A stretch of 64,000 nucleotides of DNA from assembly GCA_036936605.1 (NCBI GenBank), contig JAUPFV010000004.1, positions 126,703,737 to 126,767,736 of the forward strand. The letters run 5' to 3'. The notes beneath the pieces are model-generated. The model was given only the letters and a program-made list of their open reading frames with translations, made no database searches and had not been told where the DNA came from. Source of the DNA: Limnanthes douglasii subsp. nivea. Taxonomy: Eukaryota; Streptophyta; Magnoliopsida; Brassicales; Limnanthaceae. Below, piece after piece: positions 1 through 10,954 of this stretch; the first letter of the stretch is position 1; each line of letters opens with the position of its first letter. A program made the position numbers and the translations under genes.

Positions 1-121
1 CAAGTCATTAGGCTCAATCATAATGAAGGGGCTGGATGAAAGAAGTTTTATTCACTTGGAGTAATGTTCGAAGAGTGAATAGTTCTTATAAAATTGTCTG
101 TATAAGAACTAGGGGGGCTAC
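1..121 (+). mobile_element. 3' internal end of a Tat-like gypsy element (element D)
   Basis: This is untranslated sequence ending in a purine/G-rich tract (AACTAGGGGGGCTAC, about 107-121) directly before an LTR that starts TGATAAGG. The same arrangement, a G-rich polypurine tract plus CTAC then TGATAAGG, precedes the 3' LTR of element A at 41450. I therefore read it as the tail of a related element entering from the left edge. No coding sequence is visible in this short stretch. Confidence 0.55.
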
Positions 122-381
122 TGATAAGGAAATATATTCCTTAGGGACTTAAATGTAATTAGTAAGGACTTGAATAATAAGTTCTATTAATATAGAGTAA
201 GATTAAAGTTTTACAGGAAGAATAGGGACTGAACTGTAAATAAACCCCTTATGTAACCGAATTTGTAACTAACTCACTAGGCCTATTTAAAGAGGTCGAA
301 GAGGCTGATTACACCTATGAAATAATCAGAGGCGAAAGATTAAATTCACTACCTAAAAATCTCTCTGTTGATTCTTGATCA
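122..381 (+). repeat. Probable 3' LTR of element D
   Basis: It begins TGATAAGG right after a polypurine tract and plausibly ends at TTGATCA (381). A TATA-like CCTATTTAAAGAGG lies at about 283-296. No primer-binding site follows, so it is a 3' rather than a 5' LTR. The right end is a judgement: the partner LTR lies outside the window, so no target-site duplication can be compared. It truncates the DUF4283 ORF that follows. Confidence 0.5.
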
Positions 382-401
382 ATATTCTCAATCTTCTCAA
401 T

Positions 402-893
402 TCAATCTCTATTCTCACCAAATCGAAGAACTCTCATTGACTTACCTTCGATATTCCAAGCATACCTAGACCATATGTTGCTCACATCCGCCTTCAACTG
501 AAACTCAAGGAAGATATGCCTCGAATCAAGGCTATAAAACTTATAGGAACCCTTAAATTTCAGGCTTTGAAGAAACGATTCAAGAACTGCTTTACGTGGA
601 ATTCCATCCTTGAATTTGCAGATAACAGTAATTGAAGAGTTTTCAAGGAGAAGAATCTTAACCTCATCTGAAAACTGGACATAATAATGGCTGTCATCAT
701 GCTTGTAAAACTCTGGTTTTAGGTCTTGATTATGTGAAACAGAGCCTTTAACAGTTTCCGCAAAAGATTTCTTAGGCACGAAATCAACATCATCCTTAAG
801 AAGGGAAGGAAACTCTTCAGATGAATTAAGCTTTAGAGAATTGGTATCCATGACTAGGAGAAAAGAGAAGAAGGAGAAGAAACAAAGGGTCAA
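402..893 (-). pseudogene. Truncated DUF4283 (LINE ORF1-like) protein
   Basis: The 163-residue reading frame closely resembles residues about 60-152 of the complete LINE ORF1 protein at 5565-6671. Both share an I-P-(R/K)-(K/R) segment, LKFKG/FKFKG, LDSR and a VMR/MRV core typical of the plant DUF4283 domain of LINE ORF1 and zinc-knuckle proteins. The better start is the second methionine (about 851), because residues 1-14 are an unrelated hydrophobic run. The frame stops just after the MRVLRF motif, where the real family continues for at least 100 residues including a CCHC knuckle. The truncation sits beside the LTR ending at 381, so LTR insertion or deletion is the likely cause. It is probably the 5' remnant of a second LINE into whose leader the 1069-6924 LINE later inserted. 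Confidence 0.7.
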
Positions 894-1051
894 GAAACCC
901 TTTCTTGAGAGAGAGAAGCTTCATTCTTCCAAAAAAATCACTCAACAAAATTTGTTTTATTAAGAAAGGCTTTTTTTTAAAAAAAAAACTTTTCAAAAAA
1001 TAGTTCTGGGTTTGAAACTCATAAAAAAGTCTCTTGTTTTCATATTAAAAG

Positions 1052-1068
1052 AGGTGTGATATTAGTTT
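1052..1068. repeat. LINE target-site duplication, left copy
   Basis: The 17-bp AGGTGTGATATTAGTTT is identical to 6925-6941 and directly abuts a T-run (the LINE poly-A tail read on the other strand). Confidence 0.9.
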
Positions 1069-1075
1069 TTTTTTT

Positions 1076-1611
1076 AAGCACATAAACGATCTATTACTAA
1101 ATCAAAAGGTTTTACAATTCTTAAGGACTAATTTGAGAAAAAGACTAAAACAAAGCCTTAAAAAGGAAATAAGACAAATGGATGCACTTTCCTAAATCAG
1201 AACCCTAAATCGGACCACTCACTTCATCTTCACTGACCTCCTTTTCCACTTCCTCCATGCAACACCAAAACCACACCCAAACAAAACACAATCCTTCAAA
1301 ACAACTGGTTCAAATCGATTCACCACTCTCTTCTTCTTCACAGGCAGCCAAACAACTTCATCGATGCAGCAACATAGCCAACCCTAGAAAAAACACAAAC
1401 CTTCAACGAAATCGATTGATTCAAGGTCGAAGCTCACTTACAGGACCCTTTCTCTACTGATATATAGAGATCGGTTAAGAACTGGGTGATGTGCACCACG
1501 GAATCAGTCGATTCAGGCCCAAATATCCACAAAACAATCTTTCGAAACACCACCCGATACCCAGAACAAAAACGGTCCCGAAATCGGACAACAGAAATCG
1601 AAACCCTAGCT
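1076..1611 (-). other. LINE 3' untranslated region
   Basis: This stretch lies between the RNase H stop and the poly-A tail. The plus-strand frame at 1257-1460 inside it matches nothing I recognise and is probably accidental. Confidence 0.6.
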
Positions 1612-2793
1612 CTAACCTGGGTCTATATAGCCAACCCCAAGGCTTTCTAAAGTAACGATGGCTAACAAAGGATTAGGAGCGTCAACGTTGGTGAAAGATC
1701 GGTTCGAGCGCTCCAAGAGAATCCATTTGGAGATCCAGTCAGCAACGACATTCTGGGAGCGAGAGACATGACGAAGGCACATTGCTGGGTGAATCAGGCG
1801 TCTGCAAATAGAAACCATCGAATTACCATCAGAAGCACCAGTATCCATGCTGTTGATAAGAGTCAAACAATCTGACTCTATATCAACAGCATGCCATCCC
1901 CTCCTGCTACAAAGAATCAAAGCCTCCAAAAGAGTTTTCGTCTCAGCTTGAAGAGGGTTGAGCTTCCCGAATAAGAACCCAGCACCAACAACGATGTTAC
2001 CCAGCTCATCTCTGACGAGCAAACCACCAGAAGCCTCGCCAACAAAGCTGCTGGCCCCATCCACATTCAGCTTGAACCTTCCAGCCACAGGAGCACGCCA
2101 TACAAGGTACTTAGCTTTAACTCTGTTAGTATATAGGCATCCAATAGAAGTGCCTGCATCTACCACACCAGACCAATGCTTAGGCTTAAGGGAATTTTTA
2201 GAGTCAATAGCTAAGATAACCTTGTTAATACGATAAACAACACTTGAAAAAGAATCAAATGTATTTTTAAACTTGCTGTGATTTCTATTTAACCACACTG
2301 CCCAACAAATGATCTGAGGGACAATGTGAGTTATGTGGAAATTACAGCAAGAAGACCAAAACCAGCAATAAATCATGTGACTCAGAGACATATATCGTCT
2401 CACAGGGACTCTGAACATCAGACCATAATAATTCCACAGAGACCAAGCAAACCTACAGTTTACAAACAAATGGTTTTTGTCTTCACAATTGAAGCAAAAC
2501 TGACACTTCGAGACTAGAACCAGATGCCTTTTGGAGAGAATTTGATCAATAGGGGCAAAGTTCTTTAATAATTTCCAAGTTAGAAAAGAAAATTTAGAGG
2601 GGATGAAATTATGCCAAATTTTCTTGAATATTGAAAATTTTGTGTTTTTAACTCTAATGTAATCCCAAGTAGTTTTAGTGTGAAAATCATTGTTTTTAGA
2701 AAGTCTCCATTCTATTTTATCATCTTTACTTTGATTTATGTTAACATGAAATGTTAACCCATAGTTTAAAAGAAAAAGTGAGTTGAATGTCAA
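1612..2793 (-). pseudogene. LINE ORF2, C-terminal part: zf-RVT and plant RNase H domain
   Basis: The frame encodes 393 residues. Residues about 35-125 look like the zinc-binding zf-RVT region following the polymerase (C97, C100, H108, C113). Residues about 240-360 form a plant-type RNase H (RVT_3 family). The probable catalytic residues are D245 (LNVDGAS), E284 (QAE), D308 (ESD) and D352 (VADW), all present. The enzyme would remove RNA from RNA/DNA hybrids during target-primed reverse transcription. Its first codons overlap the end of the polymerase frame (2741-2793) in another frame, next to an A-rich run, so a frameshift separates it from the RT domain. The domain itself is intact. Confidence 0.85.
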
Positions 2794-3907
2794 GCAATTT
2801 CTTGATGTTCAACCCACCCTCATCATAAGGTTTGCAAAGACTACTCCAAGCAGACCAATGAATGGTAGGCTCATAGAATTTAGACCTCCAAAGAAACTTA
2901 TTGAAACAGAGTTCCATCTTATTTATAATGTTTTTGGGGATCAGGCTGTTCTGCATCCAAAAATAAATGATAGGGTAAAGAACACTCTTTATTAGAGACA
3001 GCCTGCCCCCATAAGACAAATTCTTCAAATCCCAATCATGAATCTTATTGTGAATTTTAGATAGAAGAGGGAGATAATTCTTTCCTTTATTGCTTGCAGA
3101 AATAGTCACACCCGGGTAATTGAAAGGAGGCGGCTCAATATTAAAGCCAGTGGCTGACTTAACTCTTGTAGCAGTGGCACTGGAGCAGCTCAAAGAGGTA
3201 ATAATCTTGGTCTTAGCTTTGTTAATTAACTGGCCTGACTCATTCTGATACTTGTCAAGCAGGTGACCCAGACAGCTAATAGAAGAAGAGGAGCTATTAG
3301 AGAAAATAACAATATCGTCAGCAAAAGCTAAAGTAGGTAACACAAATCTTGATTTCAAATAATATCTCATGTTAATATTAGAGTTATATAAGTTAGAAAG
3401 GCCCCTGAGAAGGGCTTCCTCAGCGAGAATGAATAGGCAAGGAGACAAAGGATCTCCTTGCCTAAGCCCACAATTTTGGGGAAAGTAACCAGCACTAGCC
3501 CCATTGATCAAAACAGAGACCATGACCTTAGAAACCAGTCTATGAATGAGAGCCACAATATCCTCAGAGAAACCAAAACATCTCAAAGTGTTCATGACAA
3601 AAGTGTGAGACATTCTGTCAAAGGCTTTTGTCATGTCAATCTGTAAGATGATATTTCCTTTAGAAGGCATTCTCTTAATATTATGTAACATCTCCTTAAT
3701 GATCGGAATATTATCATGAATATCCCTATTCTTAACAAAGGCACTTTGACCTCTAGAAATAAGACTAGGAAGAATAAAAGATATTCTAGAATTTATAAGA
3801 CCAGAAATAATTCTGTTAAAAATAGAACACAGACTAATGGGTCTGTAGTTACTCCACGAAATAGGATTAGGACCCTTAGGGATTAAACAAATCCCAGTGG
3901 CAAACAC
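2741..3907 (-). pseudogene. LINE ORF2, reverse transcriptase domain
   Basis: A 388-residue open stretch covers most of a non-LTR reverse transcriptase. The conserved blocks are in order: YRPISLCS (about 21), the first catalytic aspartate in QIDMTKAFD (about 89-97), GLRQGDPLSP (about 147-156), and the active-site FADD (195-198). The thumb follows. It would copy LINE RNA at a nicked genomic target. The upstream part connecting to the endonuclease is in other frames (for example 4044-4331), and the downstream zf-RVT/RNase H is in another frame, so the polyprotein is interrupted. The motifs themselves are not mutated, suggesting a fairly young copy. Confidence 0.88.
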
Positions 3908-4043
3908 CCCACTGGGAATGCCATCACCCTTAAGATAAGAGTTAAGAGCATTGCACAGGTCAATATTAATAATCTCCCAACAGACTTTAAGGAAGTAACA
4001 ATTGAAACCGTCAATCCTGGAGCGCTATCATTCTTCATAGCCT

Positions 4044-5365
4044 TCACAATACACCAGACTTCATCTCTATTAGTCTGTCTAAGAATTTCTTCATTGTCCC
4101 TGTTAGAAACAATCTTAGGGATATTATTGAGAATAGAGTCATTAGGGATACTAGAGTAACTATTACTAGAACAGTTAGACAGAATATCCTTGAAAAGAGA
4201 AACAGCAGAGTTAGCAATATCAACATGATCAGTGAGCCAATTTCCATTATCCTTGATACCATGAATACAGTTATTTTTCCTTTTTTTATTAACATAGTTA
4301 TAATATAGCTTAGAGTTACCATCACTGTCATTTAGCCAGGAATTGTAACACTTTTGCCTCCAATAGCACTCTTCATCCTTAAGAGCCAGAATGAGAATAT
4401 TATTAGCCTTAGATAGGTTAGCCTTAGAAACATAACTGTTAACCTGCTGATGAATTATTTCACAGTTATTGACCTCAATGGTAGCTTCTTTTACTTTACT
4501 AAAAATGTTACCAAACGTAGTGAGATTCTAAGCTTTGAGGCATGTCCTGAGTCTCTTGAGCTTATACCAAAAAATAACATTAGCACCCCCATTACAGTGC
4601 TTGTCCCAGTTCTGCTTAACACGGCTAAGAAAGTCAGGATGATTAGGCCATGCATTTATAAACTTAAAGCAGCCTTTATTGTAAGATCTGTTAAGACTAT
4701 TAGAGATAGAAATTAAAAGAGGAGCATGGTCAGAACACGTTCTGACCATGTGGGAAACCTGAATGTGCCATGTATCAATAGATTTCTGATTGACTAACAC
4801 CCTGTCTAATCTTTTCCAGATTCTATTGTTGCTCCAGGTATATCTAGAGCCACTGTAGCCAGGCTCTTCAAGGTTGCACAGTCTGATAAAATTATTGAAG
4901 TCCTCAGCACTACCATCATCAAAGGAAGAAGGACCCAACTGATCTTCAAGGCAAGATATTGTGTTGAAATCGCCAGCAATAATCCAGGGCTTCTCTTTAC
5001 AGATTAGATTACTTAGCTGACTCCAAAGTAACTTGCGTTGCATTCTCTGATTCTTAGCGTAAACAGAGGTGAAGAAACAAGTGAAAGTAGCATAAATGAT
5101 TTCTAGATGCAAAAAACTGATCATGGTTTAAAATAACAGTAACATTAATTTCATTAGGCCAGAAAAGCCAAACTTTATTAGAAGTATTAGCTGCAAAGTT
5201 AGCAAAACCAATCCTCCTAGCAATCAACTCAATTTTGTCATATCTAGCCATAGGTTCTTGAATAGCAATTATCTTAACATTTTCATTCTTTATAATAAAT
5301 TTTAGCCTAGCAATAGTAAGGTTATTATGAATTCCACGAGCATTCCAACTAATGGACTTAAACAT
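4044..5365 (-). pseudogene. LINE ORF2, endonuclease domain and linker to RT
   Basis: ORF2 probably starts at the methionine at 5365 (MFKSISWNARG), the usual opening of plant LINE ORF2. The APE-type endonuclease signatures are visible: SWNARG, IQEP with the metal-binding glutamate, AGDFN, and SDHAPL near the domain end. The frame changes near 5054-5124 (between IQEP and GDFN), stops at 4528, and resumes in a third frame at 4331-4044. At least two or three frameshifts or stops therefore inactivate it. The enzyme would nick the genomic target, and the 17-bp duplication around the element is consistent with that. Confidence 0.82.
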
Positions 5366-5564
5366 TATCAGATACAGATCTACTATGAAGCTTTTCTCTT
5401 TTTCTCAAAGAGTTGATAGATAACCTTTTTGAATTGCTATTCTTATTTGCAAACTTGATCTTACTAGAAATGACAGAGTCAAAATCAGGATCATTGGAGC
5501 TAGTCTTTGGAGAAGGATTATAGCTACCAACATTATCACCACGGGGAGAAGCCAGCTGATTATT

Positions 5565-6671
5565 TTAACTTAAAGATTTAGCATCCTCCTCAAGATTCTG
5601 AAGCGCACTAATGAGATCAGGATCATTTTTGGAGACATCATTCTCTTTAACAGGACTAGCAAGACTTGTTGAGGGACAAGAAACAAAAGGCATGTCCTTA
5701 GTAGTTATAATAGATTTTAGCTTTCTTCTGTAAACTTGAGTAAATGTTTGAACTTTTGTAGATTTAGGAACCTGGTCCAATGTAACATTATCTTGTAAAG
5801 AATCAGATTGAATTTCATCTTTGGCAATGATATCAGAGCTTTGTTGAACATCCTTAGAATCCTTCTCTAAATTCTTTTTGCATTTCTCAGAATCATGCCC
5901 TAAATGATGGCAAGTTTGGCAGTAGAAAGGAGCATTCTTATAACTAACTCCTAACCAGCAACCATCACAATCACCAAATCCCACCCACAGTTTCCTTTTC
6001 AACAGCCTGGAAACATCAATTTCAACCAAAGCAAAACAGGCATTCACTTTGGCTCTATTGATCTCAGGCACCACCATTTGATGAACCACACCTAAAGAAG
6101 CAGCCAATTCGTGTATAACAGATTTGTTATACAGAAACTCAGGCATCTTTTCAAACCTTACCCAGAGTAAGGCAACAGGACACTCGTAATTCTTGCTGCT
6201 TTGGGCACACCATTTAATAATTCGCATGACCTTACCGTCCACCGACCAGAAGCATTTCGACCATATCCTGTCAACGTCTTCCATCAGAGTAAATTCAACA
6301 AGAATTTGTCTCGAATCAAGCGTAACATATGTGAACATCCCCTTGAACTTGAAAGAGTCAAGAAAGGCTTGAAATGCCGATCGCTTGGGGATGCATTGAC
6401 TAAATTTAGAAATGATTATAAATCTAGACTGAGCCAAAAGATCAGCTTTAGTTTGCATTGTGAATTGGATCACATTGTGGTCTTCATAAGATGCAACACG
6501 TTCCGAGCGAAACTCAGCATTATCAGCCTTATTTTTCAAAACATCATCAAACAACTTCTTGGATTCAGAAGGAATCTTGATAGAGTCTTGAAGCGGAAGA
6601 CTCATCTCCTTCTTGTTAGTCAGAGGTGGAAAATCACCAACACTCATTGAATTGATAGCCATCAATCCCAC
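5565..6671 (-). CDS. LINE ORF1 protein (DUF4283 plus CCHC zinc knuckle)
   Basis: This 368-residue frame is complete. Residues about 65-215 are a DUF4283 domain, followed by a zinc knuckle C251-X2-C254-X4-H259-X4-C264 in YCQTCHHLGHDSEKC. The tail is lysine- and serine-rich and low in complexity. In plant LINEs this protein binds element RNA to form the ribonucleoprotein that ORF2 acts on. The start at 6671 gives MGLMAINSMS; an internal methionine at residue 4 or 9 would also serve. It is the only long element protein in the window without a visible break. A related truncated copy lies at 402-893. Confidence 0.85.
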   Translation of the reverse strand: MGLMAINSMSVGDFPPLTNKKEMSLPLQDSIKIPSESKKLFDDVLKNKADNAEFRSERVASYEDHNVIQFTMQTKADLLAQSRFIIISKFSQCIPKRSAFQAFLDSFKFKGMFTYVTLDSRQILVEFTLMEDVDRIWSKCFWSVDGKVMRIIKWCAQSSKNYECPVALLWVRFEKMPEFLYNKSVIHELAASLGVVHQMVVPEINRAKVNACFALVEIDVSRLLKRKLWVGFGDCDGCWLGVSYKNAPFYCQTCHHLGHDSEKCKKNLEKDSKDVQQSSDIIAKDEIQSDSLQDNVTLDQVPKSTKVQTFTQVYRRKLKSIITTKDMPFVSCPSTSLASPVKENDVSKNDPDLISALQNLEEDAKSLS

Positions 6672-6924
6672 AAACTAGAGAACAGCGCAACAGCCGGAGC
6701 CTGAGGAGGCCCAGCCTCCCAATGAGCAACCCTGCTTCAATCCAATCGACGTAGAATAAGACTACAAAACAATATACTTAAGAAAGGAATGAAGCCACTG
6801 ATAACAAGGATGAAATCAGCAAGGAGAAAGGATTTCTTAGAGGTTAAGAAACACTCTCATATCTTGAAACAGTCTTGCATTTCTTTGAGGAAAATCTTCC
6901 CTTAAGAATTGTATTTCTTCTCTC
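6672..6924 (-). promoter_or_regulatory. LINE 5' leader, presumed internal promoter
   Basis: About 250 bp lie between the target-site duplication and ORF1. It is less AT-rich than the surroundings, with a G+C-rich patch near 6690-6730. LINEs are normally transcribed from promoters inside this leader, but no specific motif was recognised here. Confidence 0.45.
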
Positions 6925-6941
6925 AGGTGTGATATTAGTTT
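6925..6941. repeat. LINE target-site duplication, right copy
   Basis: An exact 17-bp match to 1052-1068. Confidence 0.9.
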
Positions 6942-7500
6942 GATTTATTTTATTTGGTTAACTATTTTAAATTTTATCAATCTCTTTTTAATATATAATG
7001 ATAAAATATATTATAATATCATCCATCAATCATTAATATACTGCACAATTAATCAACTATCATATGTTCTATAATTTGGATCCAATTTTTTGACATTTAA
7101 TTTTAGGTATCAATCTATATTATCTAATAAATAAACAATTAATATTAAAATAATTAATAGTATTTATTAAATCATCGCTAAATAAAATATATTTAATTAA
7201 TTATATCAATAAAATATTTAATAAAACATAATGTTACCTTAAAAAAATTAATTAGGTACAACTAATTATAAAGAAATGGTTGATATATCTCTTTTAAGTC
7301 TATTTTTATGATAATTTGTTTGGTCTTTAGCTTCATTGAAAAAAAAAACAATCATATTACAAATTGTTTGTCACGGTTTTCAAATCTAATGTAAAGTGTT
7401 ATGCAAGAGAAAAACTTATCAAATTATTGACAAATACGAAAATTAATTTTTTCATTAAAAAAATTATGTTTAGAATCAAGTAGCCTCCATGTGTAAATCA
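6942..7500. other. AT-rich sequence without recognisable genes
   Basis: Very A+T-rich DNA continues the target sequence of the LINE. No ORF, repeat boundary or RNA gene was seen. Confidence 0.5.
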
Positions 7501-7534
7501 GCTAATTCCTATGTATTACTATGCATGATAGAAT

Positions 7535-8290
7535 CTATCTCATCTTGGATAAGTTCTTTCCAAAATGTATCATCCATGATGTCATAGCTTCACTAAAAGT
7601 CCTTGGATCATCTTCAATAATAAAACAATATTGATGCGCATAGTCAATCTCATCTATTGACACTTCAACCAAGTAAAGTTGAAAATGACATCTAAAAGAC
7701 TTATCTTTACTAGCTCTCGTGCTTCTCCTTAGTTTAGAAGGTTCACGTACATAAACAGTACCACCTGATACATCTTCATCTTGAATTGAGTTCATATTGA
7801 AAACGTTCCGAATCATGTCTCTAGGTCTAGCATAGATTTAAATATTTCTTCATCATATATTGTCTTTTTTAACTTTATAATCGTGCTCACATATGCGTAC
7901 TCATTAGTTCTAACACATAGAACCTATACGCATCAAAATACTCAGCTTCAATGAAGATACAATATATACATTTTCCACCCATGTGTTTTTCCTTTTGGGT
8001 TCAGTGAGCCTTACAACTGCTCTACTACTCCAAACTCTTAGAATACTTAACATATGAGAATTTGTACACCAAATTGCATGTGGGGTTATCTTATTCCTTT
8101 TAGTAGGGATTTTATTCAATAAATAACATGTTGTTAACATAGCATCACCTCAAAATCCGTCCTTCAAACCCGAATAGGATAACATGGAATTAACCATTTC
8201 TTTCATATCAATATTCTTGATTTTTGCTACACTATTTTGTTGTGGTGTATAAGGAGTCATGGTTTGATATCCTATAACGGTGACTGAAAA
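7535..8290 (-). pseudogene. Ty1/copia integrase end and linker, decayed
   Basis: Read on the minus strand, 8290-8140 gives a broken PYTPQQN-type motif followed by a KNIDMKEMVNSMLSYSGL-like helix. 8140-7910 gives TCYLLNKIPTKRN...TPHAIW and an LRVWS segment, the typical C-terminal part of copia integrase. 7816-7535 gives the RRSTRASK linker leading towards reverse transcriptase. Stops and frame changes separate these blocks (for example TGA in place of the usual tryptophan before GDAML). It is a fragment of a copia pol gene and no functional domain remains. Confidence 0.7.
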
Positions 8291-8339
8291 TATATCAGAT
8301 TTTAATATTCACCTCCTTTATTCGTACACAAATTTCTAC

Positions 8340-8672
8340 AATAAAGGCAGAGTACATGACGGTAAGAGAAGTAGTTAAGGAGGTAATTTGGTTGCAAGGT
8401 TTGGTGGAAGATTTGGGCTTGGATATAACTACTACCAAAATGTTTTGTGGCAGTCACTTCTACCATACACACAGAACCAAATGCACCACGAGCGTAGAAA
8501 GCATATAAGTGTCATGTATCATTTTATTCGTGGTATAATATCAAAGGTAATTTTTTATTTGAAGAAAGTATCTACACACGATAATCCAACAGATGTAATT
8601 ACCAGGGCAATATCAATTCGAAAGTTCAGAGAGTTCTTAAACTGGATTGGTGTTCACAGTATAGAATGAATG
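8340..8672 (+). pseudogene. Ty1/copia RNase H fragment, opposite orientation
   Basis: The plus strand encodes KAEYMTVREVVKEVIWLQGL, a degenerate FCGSH and HTHRTK, all in frame. After a frameshift near 8490 come MYHFIRGIISK and STHDNPTDVITR. These are the ordered C-terminal RNase H motifs of copia polyproteins (AEYM, the FCDSQ-like site, HxRTKHI, HFIRE, NPADxLTK). It faces the integrase fragment at 7535-8290 head to head, so it comes either from another copy or from an inversion. Confidence 0.72.
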
Positions 8673-8679
8673 GTTTAAA

Positions 8680-9164
8680 GGTATTTGGTGACTCAGAATA
8701 AGAGAATTTTATTTGTTAATAGTGAAAAAATAATATTCTCCTCAAGGGAAAAAGTTGTTCAGAATGAGGCAAATAATTTCTTGAGCTAGTTGTGATGTAT
8801 TGTATGGTGATTTATAACACTCTCTTCCCACGACCTAGCATCCCTTATACTTATTTTTATTGGATAGGCTAATAACTAATAAAAACTTAAAATATATTTT
8901 ATTATCCAAATTTAAATTTGGCTCTATTATTTTTTGCTAATTAGTTCTCTTAGTATATTTATAATAACTAAGTAAAATATTTATGTTGCCAATAATTTGG
9001 TTCAATCAATGATTTTATAATGTTTGAATATCTTGTTTTATAATCGTATTTTTATTAGAGATCAGAGGTTGTCTTACAATATTTTAATAGGTTTTTTAGT
9101 TTGACCAACAATAGCATTATATAAAGACGTCAAATTTCGAATTTAAAATTATAGAAAAAATAAG
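8680..9164. other. AT-rich sequence without recognisable genes
   Basis: No convincing coding or repeat signal was seen. It may be decayed copia internal DNA, since copia pieces lie on both sides. Confidence 0.35.
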
Positions 9165-9539
9165 CAGAGAGATACCAAATTGATGCGAATCGTAAAAGAA
9201 TAGAATAAAATCTATTATTTTTACTCATTATTTATAGTTTAAATATTTTTGAATATATTTTAGCCCAATAATGTATGTATTTGTACTTAAGTTTAATTGA
9301 TTCTCTCTACTTCTTATAATTACATATAATGTCTAATACCACTTTAATCTCAAAATTCGTGTCGGTTGGGGATCATAACCATATTAGACTTTTAACGTCT
9401 AAAATCTATATTGTCATATTGATGGACCCTCCCTTAAAATCTTACATAAATCCAAGTAGTATTTACACTTTATATTCTATGAGGCTCCAAATATCACTAA
9501 TTGTTCCAATATATATTTCATCCAGAATACTTCCAAACA
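9165..9539 (-). repeat. Probable copia-type 5' LTR with adjacent primer-binding site
   Basis: On the minus strand the segment starts TGTTTGGAAG (9539) and ends CGCATCA (9181). It has a TATA-like CTATAAATAATG close to its end. The next bases (about 9177-9168) read TTTGGTATCTC, a partial match to the TGGTATCAGAGC site complementary to initiator-Met tRNA. The copia integrase fragment at 7535-8290 is on the same strand and downstream. The partner LTR was not found, so the boundaries rest on the TG...CA ends and the primer site alone. Confidence 0.42.
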
Positions 9540-10950
9540 TGTTACTTCCTCAATAACTAAAAAAATGGGTTTTTGGCAAAGAAAGTGGTAGTGAGGCATT
9601 CTCCAAGCAGGAAAGTTTCTTTGAAACTTACTCAGGTTAGAATATAGGCTTCAAAATGTGTAAACTTGAAGGCGGTAAAGAGTAAATCTTACAAAGACAT
9701 CAAAAACGGTAGAGTCAAAGCTCCAAAGAGAGATATATTAGATACCAAGTGTGCAAAGAATTCTGTAACTGGGATTGAAGGCTCAAAGGTTGCTGAATGA
9801 AAAGAAAAATGAGTGAATTAAAGCACACGTCTTTAACGATGAAGAATATGACTACTCCTCATGTTTAAGATATTATTTTTAAAGACCCTACTTAGAGGAT
9901 CTTGTGCTTGTTGATGATTTTTTTGTGGTCATTCATTGTCATGAAGCTCGTAACGTCATTTTTTTCCTCCTCAGTATTTCTTTTCGAGCGTTAAATTGTT
10001 GATCTTACTTGTAAGGTTGGAGTGGTTAGCATAGCCTACCAAGCTCAAAAATTGTTATCCTGCTCCTCACACAAGTCATGTGCAAGCTGTTGGAAGTCCA
10101 TGATCTGACCTGCCAGAACATGTGGTCAAACGCCTAGAATCTTTAATTTATGTCTTTATTGATGGATGGATCATGATCAGTGTTTGAATTTTCCACCAGT
10201 TTCTTGTAGGTAAACTTCATATTGAATTTTCATAAGAAACTCTTCGAACAACAGTCGCTTCCCATAGAGAGTGTCAATTTGTTATGGAAAATTCTGGTTT
10301 AGATAGATCTAAAGCCTAAATTAAACTAAAAAGAGAAAATACTACAATAATAATATTTGTTATTTAGAATATATTTTATTTATGGAGGCGATCTCATATT
10401 TATAGTAACATACTATATCTCTTTTATTTTAAATCTAATCATCAAGTTAGAAATCAATGAACTTTTGTGTCTATGAAGTAGGGTGATTGTCTACAAAATG
10501 ATTAGAGATCACAAAAAAAAAAATTGGACCACTCTTTTGATCCAATTGTCTACAAAATCAAAGGACTTTTAAAATATACAAAAAATTAAAATTTAAAAAA
10601 CTGGTATCGGTTGCCTTTTAAAACTTTTATCATTATCAATTTTTTATCTATTTTTCTTTTATATATTTATTATGCTTCATAGATTGAAAAAAACTCATAT
10701 CAACCACGAATTCGTTCATATATATCATCATCAACTATACTTTGTTATTATTATTTTTCAACGATGAGTTAAATTTTTGGTTTCAGAATTAGAATTGAAT
10801 TTATATGATATTCGTAGTTGAACCATATTTTTATTAGTTGATGTGATAGATTTTGTATTTGGAATAATTTTTAAAGATTCAATTTGATCGATTATGCCTT
10901 AGGATAAGAAGTATAGATGGATTTGATTTTTTTTATTTACTGGAGTAGGA
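9540..10950. other. Unassigned sequence
   Basis: About 9560-10300 has a more balanced base composition than its surroundings, but all frames are broken and I recognise no protein in it. 10300-10950 is AT-rich. It may hold an old element or gene remnant. Confidence 0.3.
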
Positions 10951-10954
10951 AAAT

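Larger units (their letters stand above)
1069..6924 (-). mobile_element. Near full-length plant L1-clade LINE
   Basis: The element is 5.86 kb, bounded by a perfect 17-bp target-site duplication (1052-1068 and 6925-6941). Its 3' end is a short poly-A tail, seen as the T-run ending at 1075. Order on the minus strand: leader (6924-6672), ORF1 (6671-5565), a 199-bp spacer, ORF2 with endonuclease, reverse transcriptase, zf-RVT and RNase H (5365-1612), then a 3' UTR of about 540 bp. ORF1 is open, while ORF2 is broken by several frameshifts, so the copy cannot move by itself. Both termini are present, which is unusual because most LINE copies are 5'-truncated. It was inserted about 160 bp upstream of the DUF4283 fragment at 402-893. 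Confidence 0.92.

Noticed and set aside
1257..1460. A 67-residue plus-strand ORF
   Set aside because: It lies in the LINE 3' UTR on the opposite strand and resembles no known protein.
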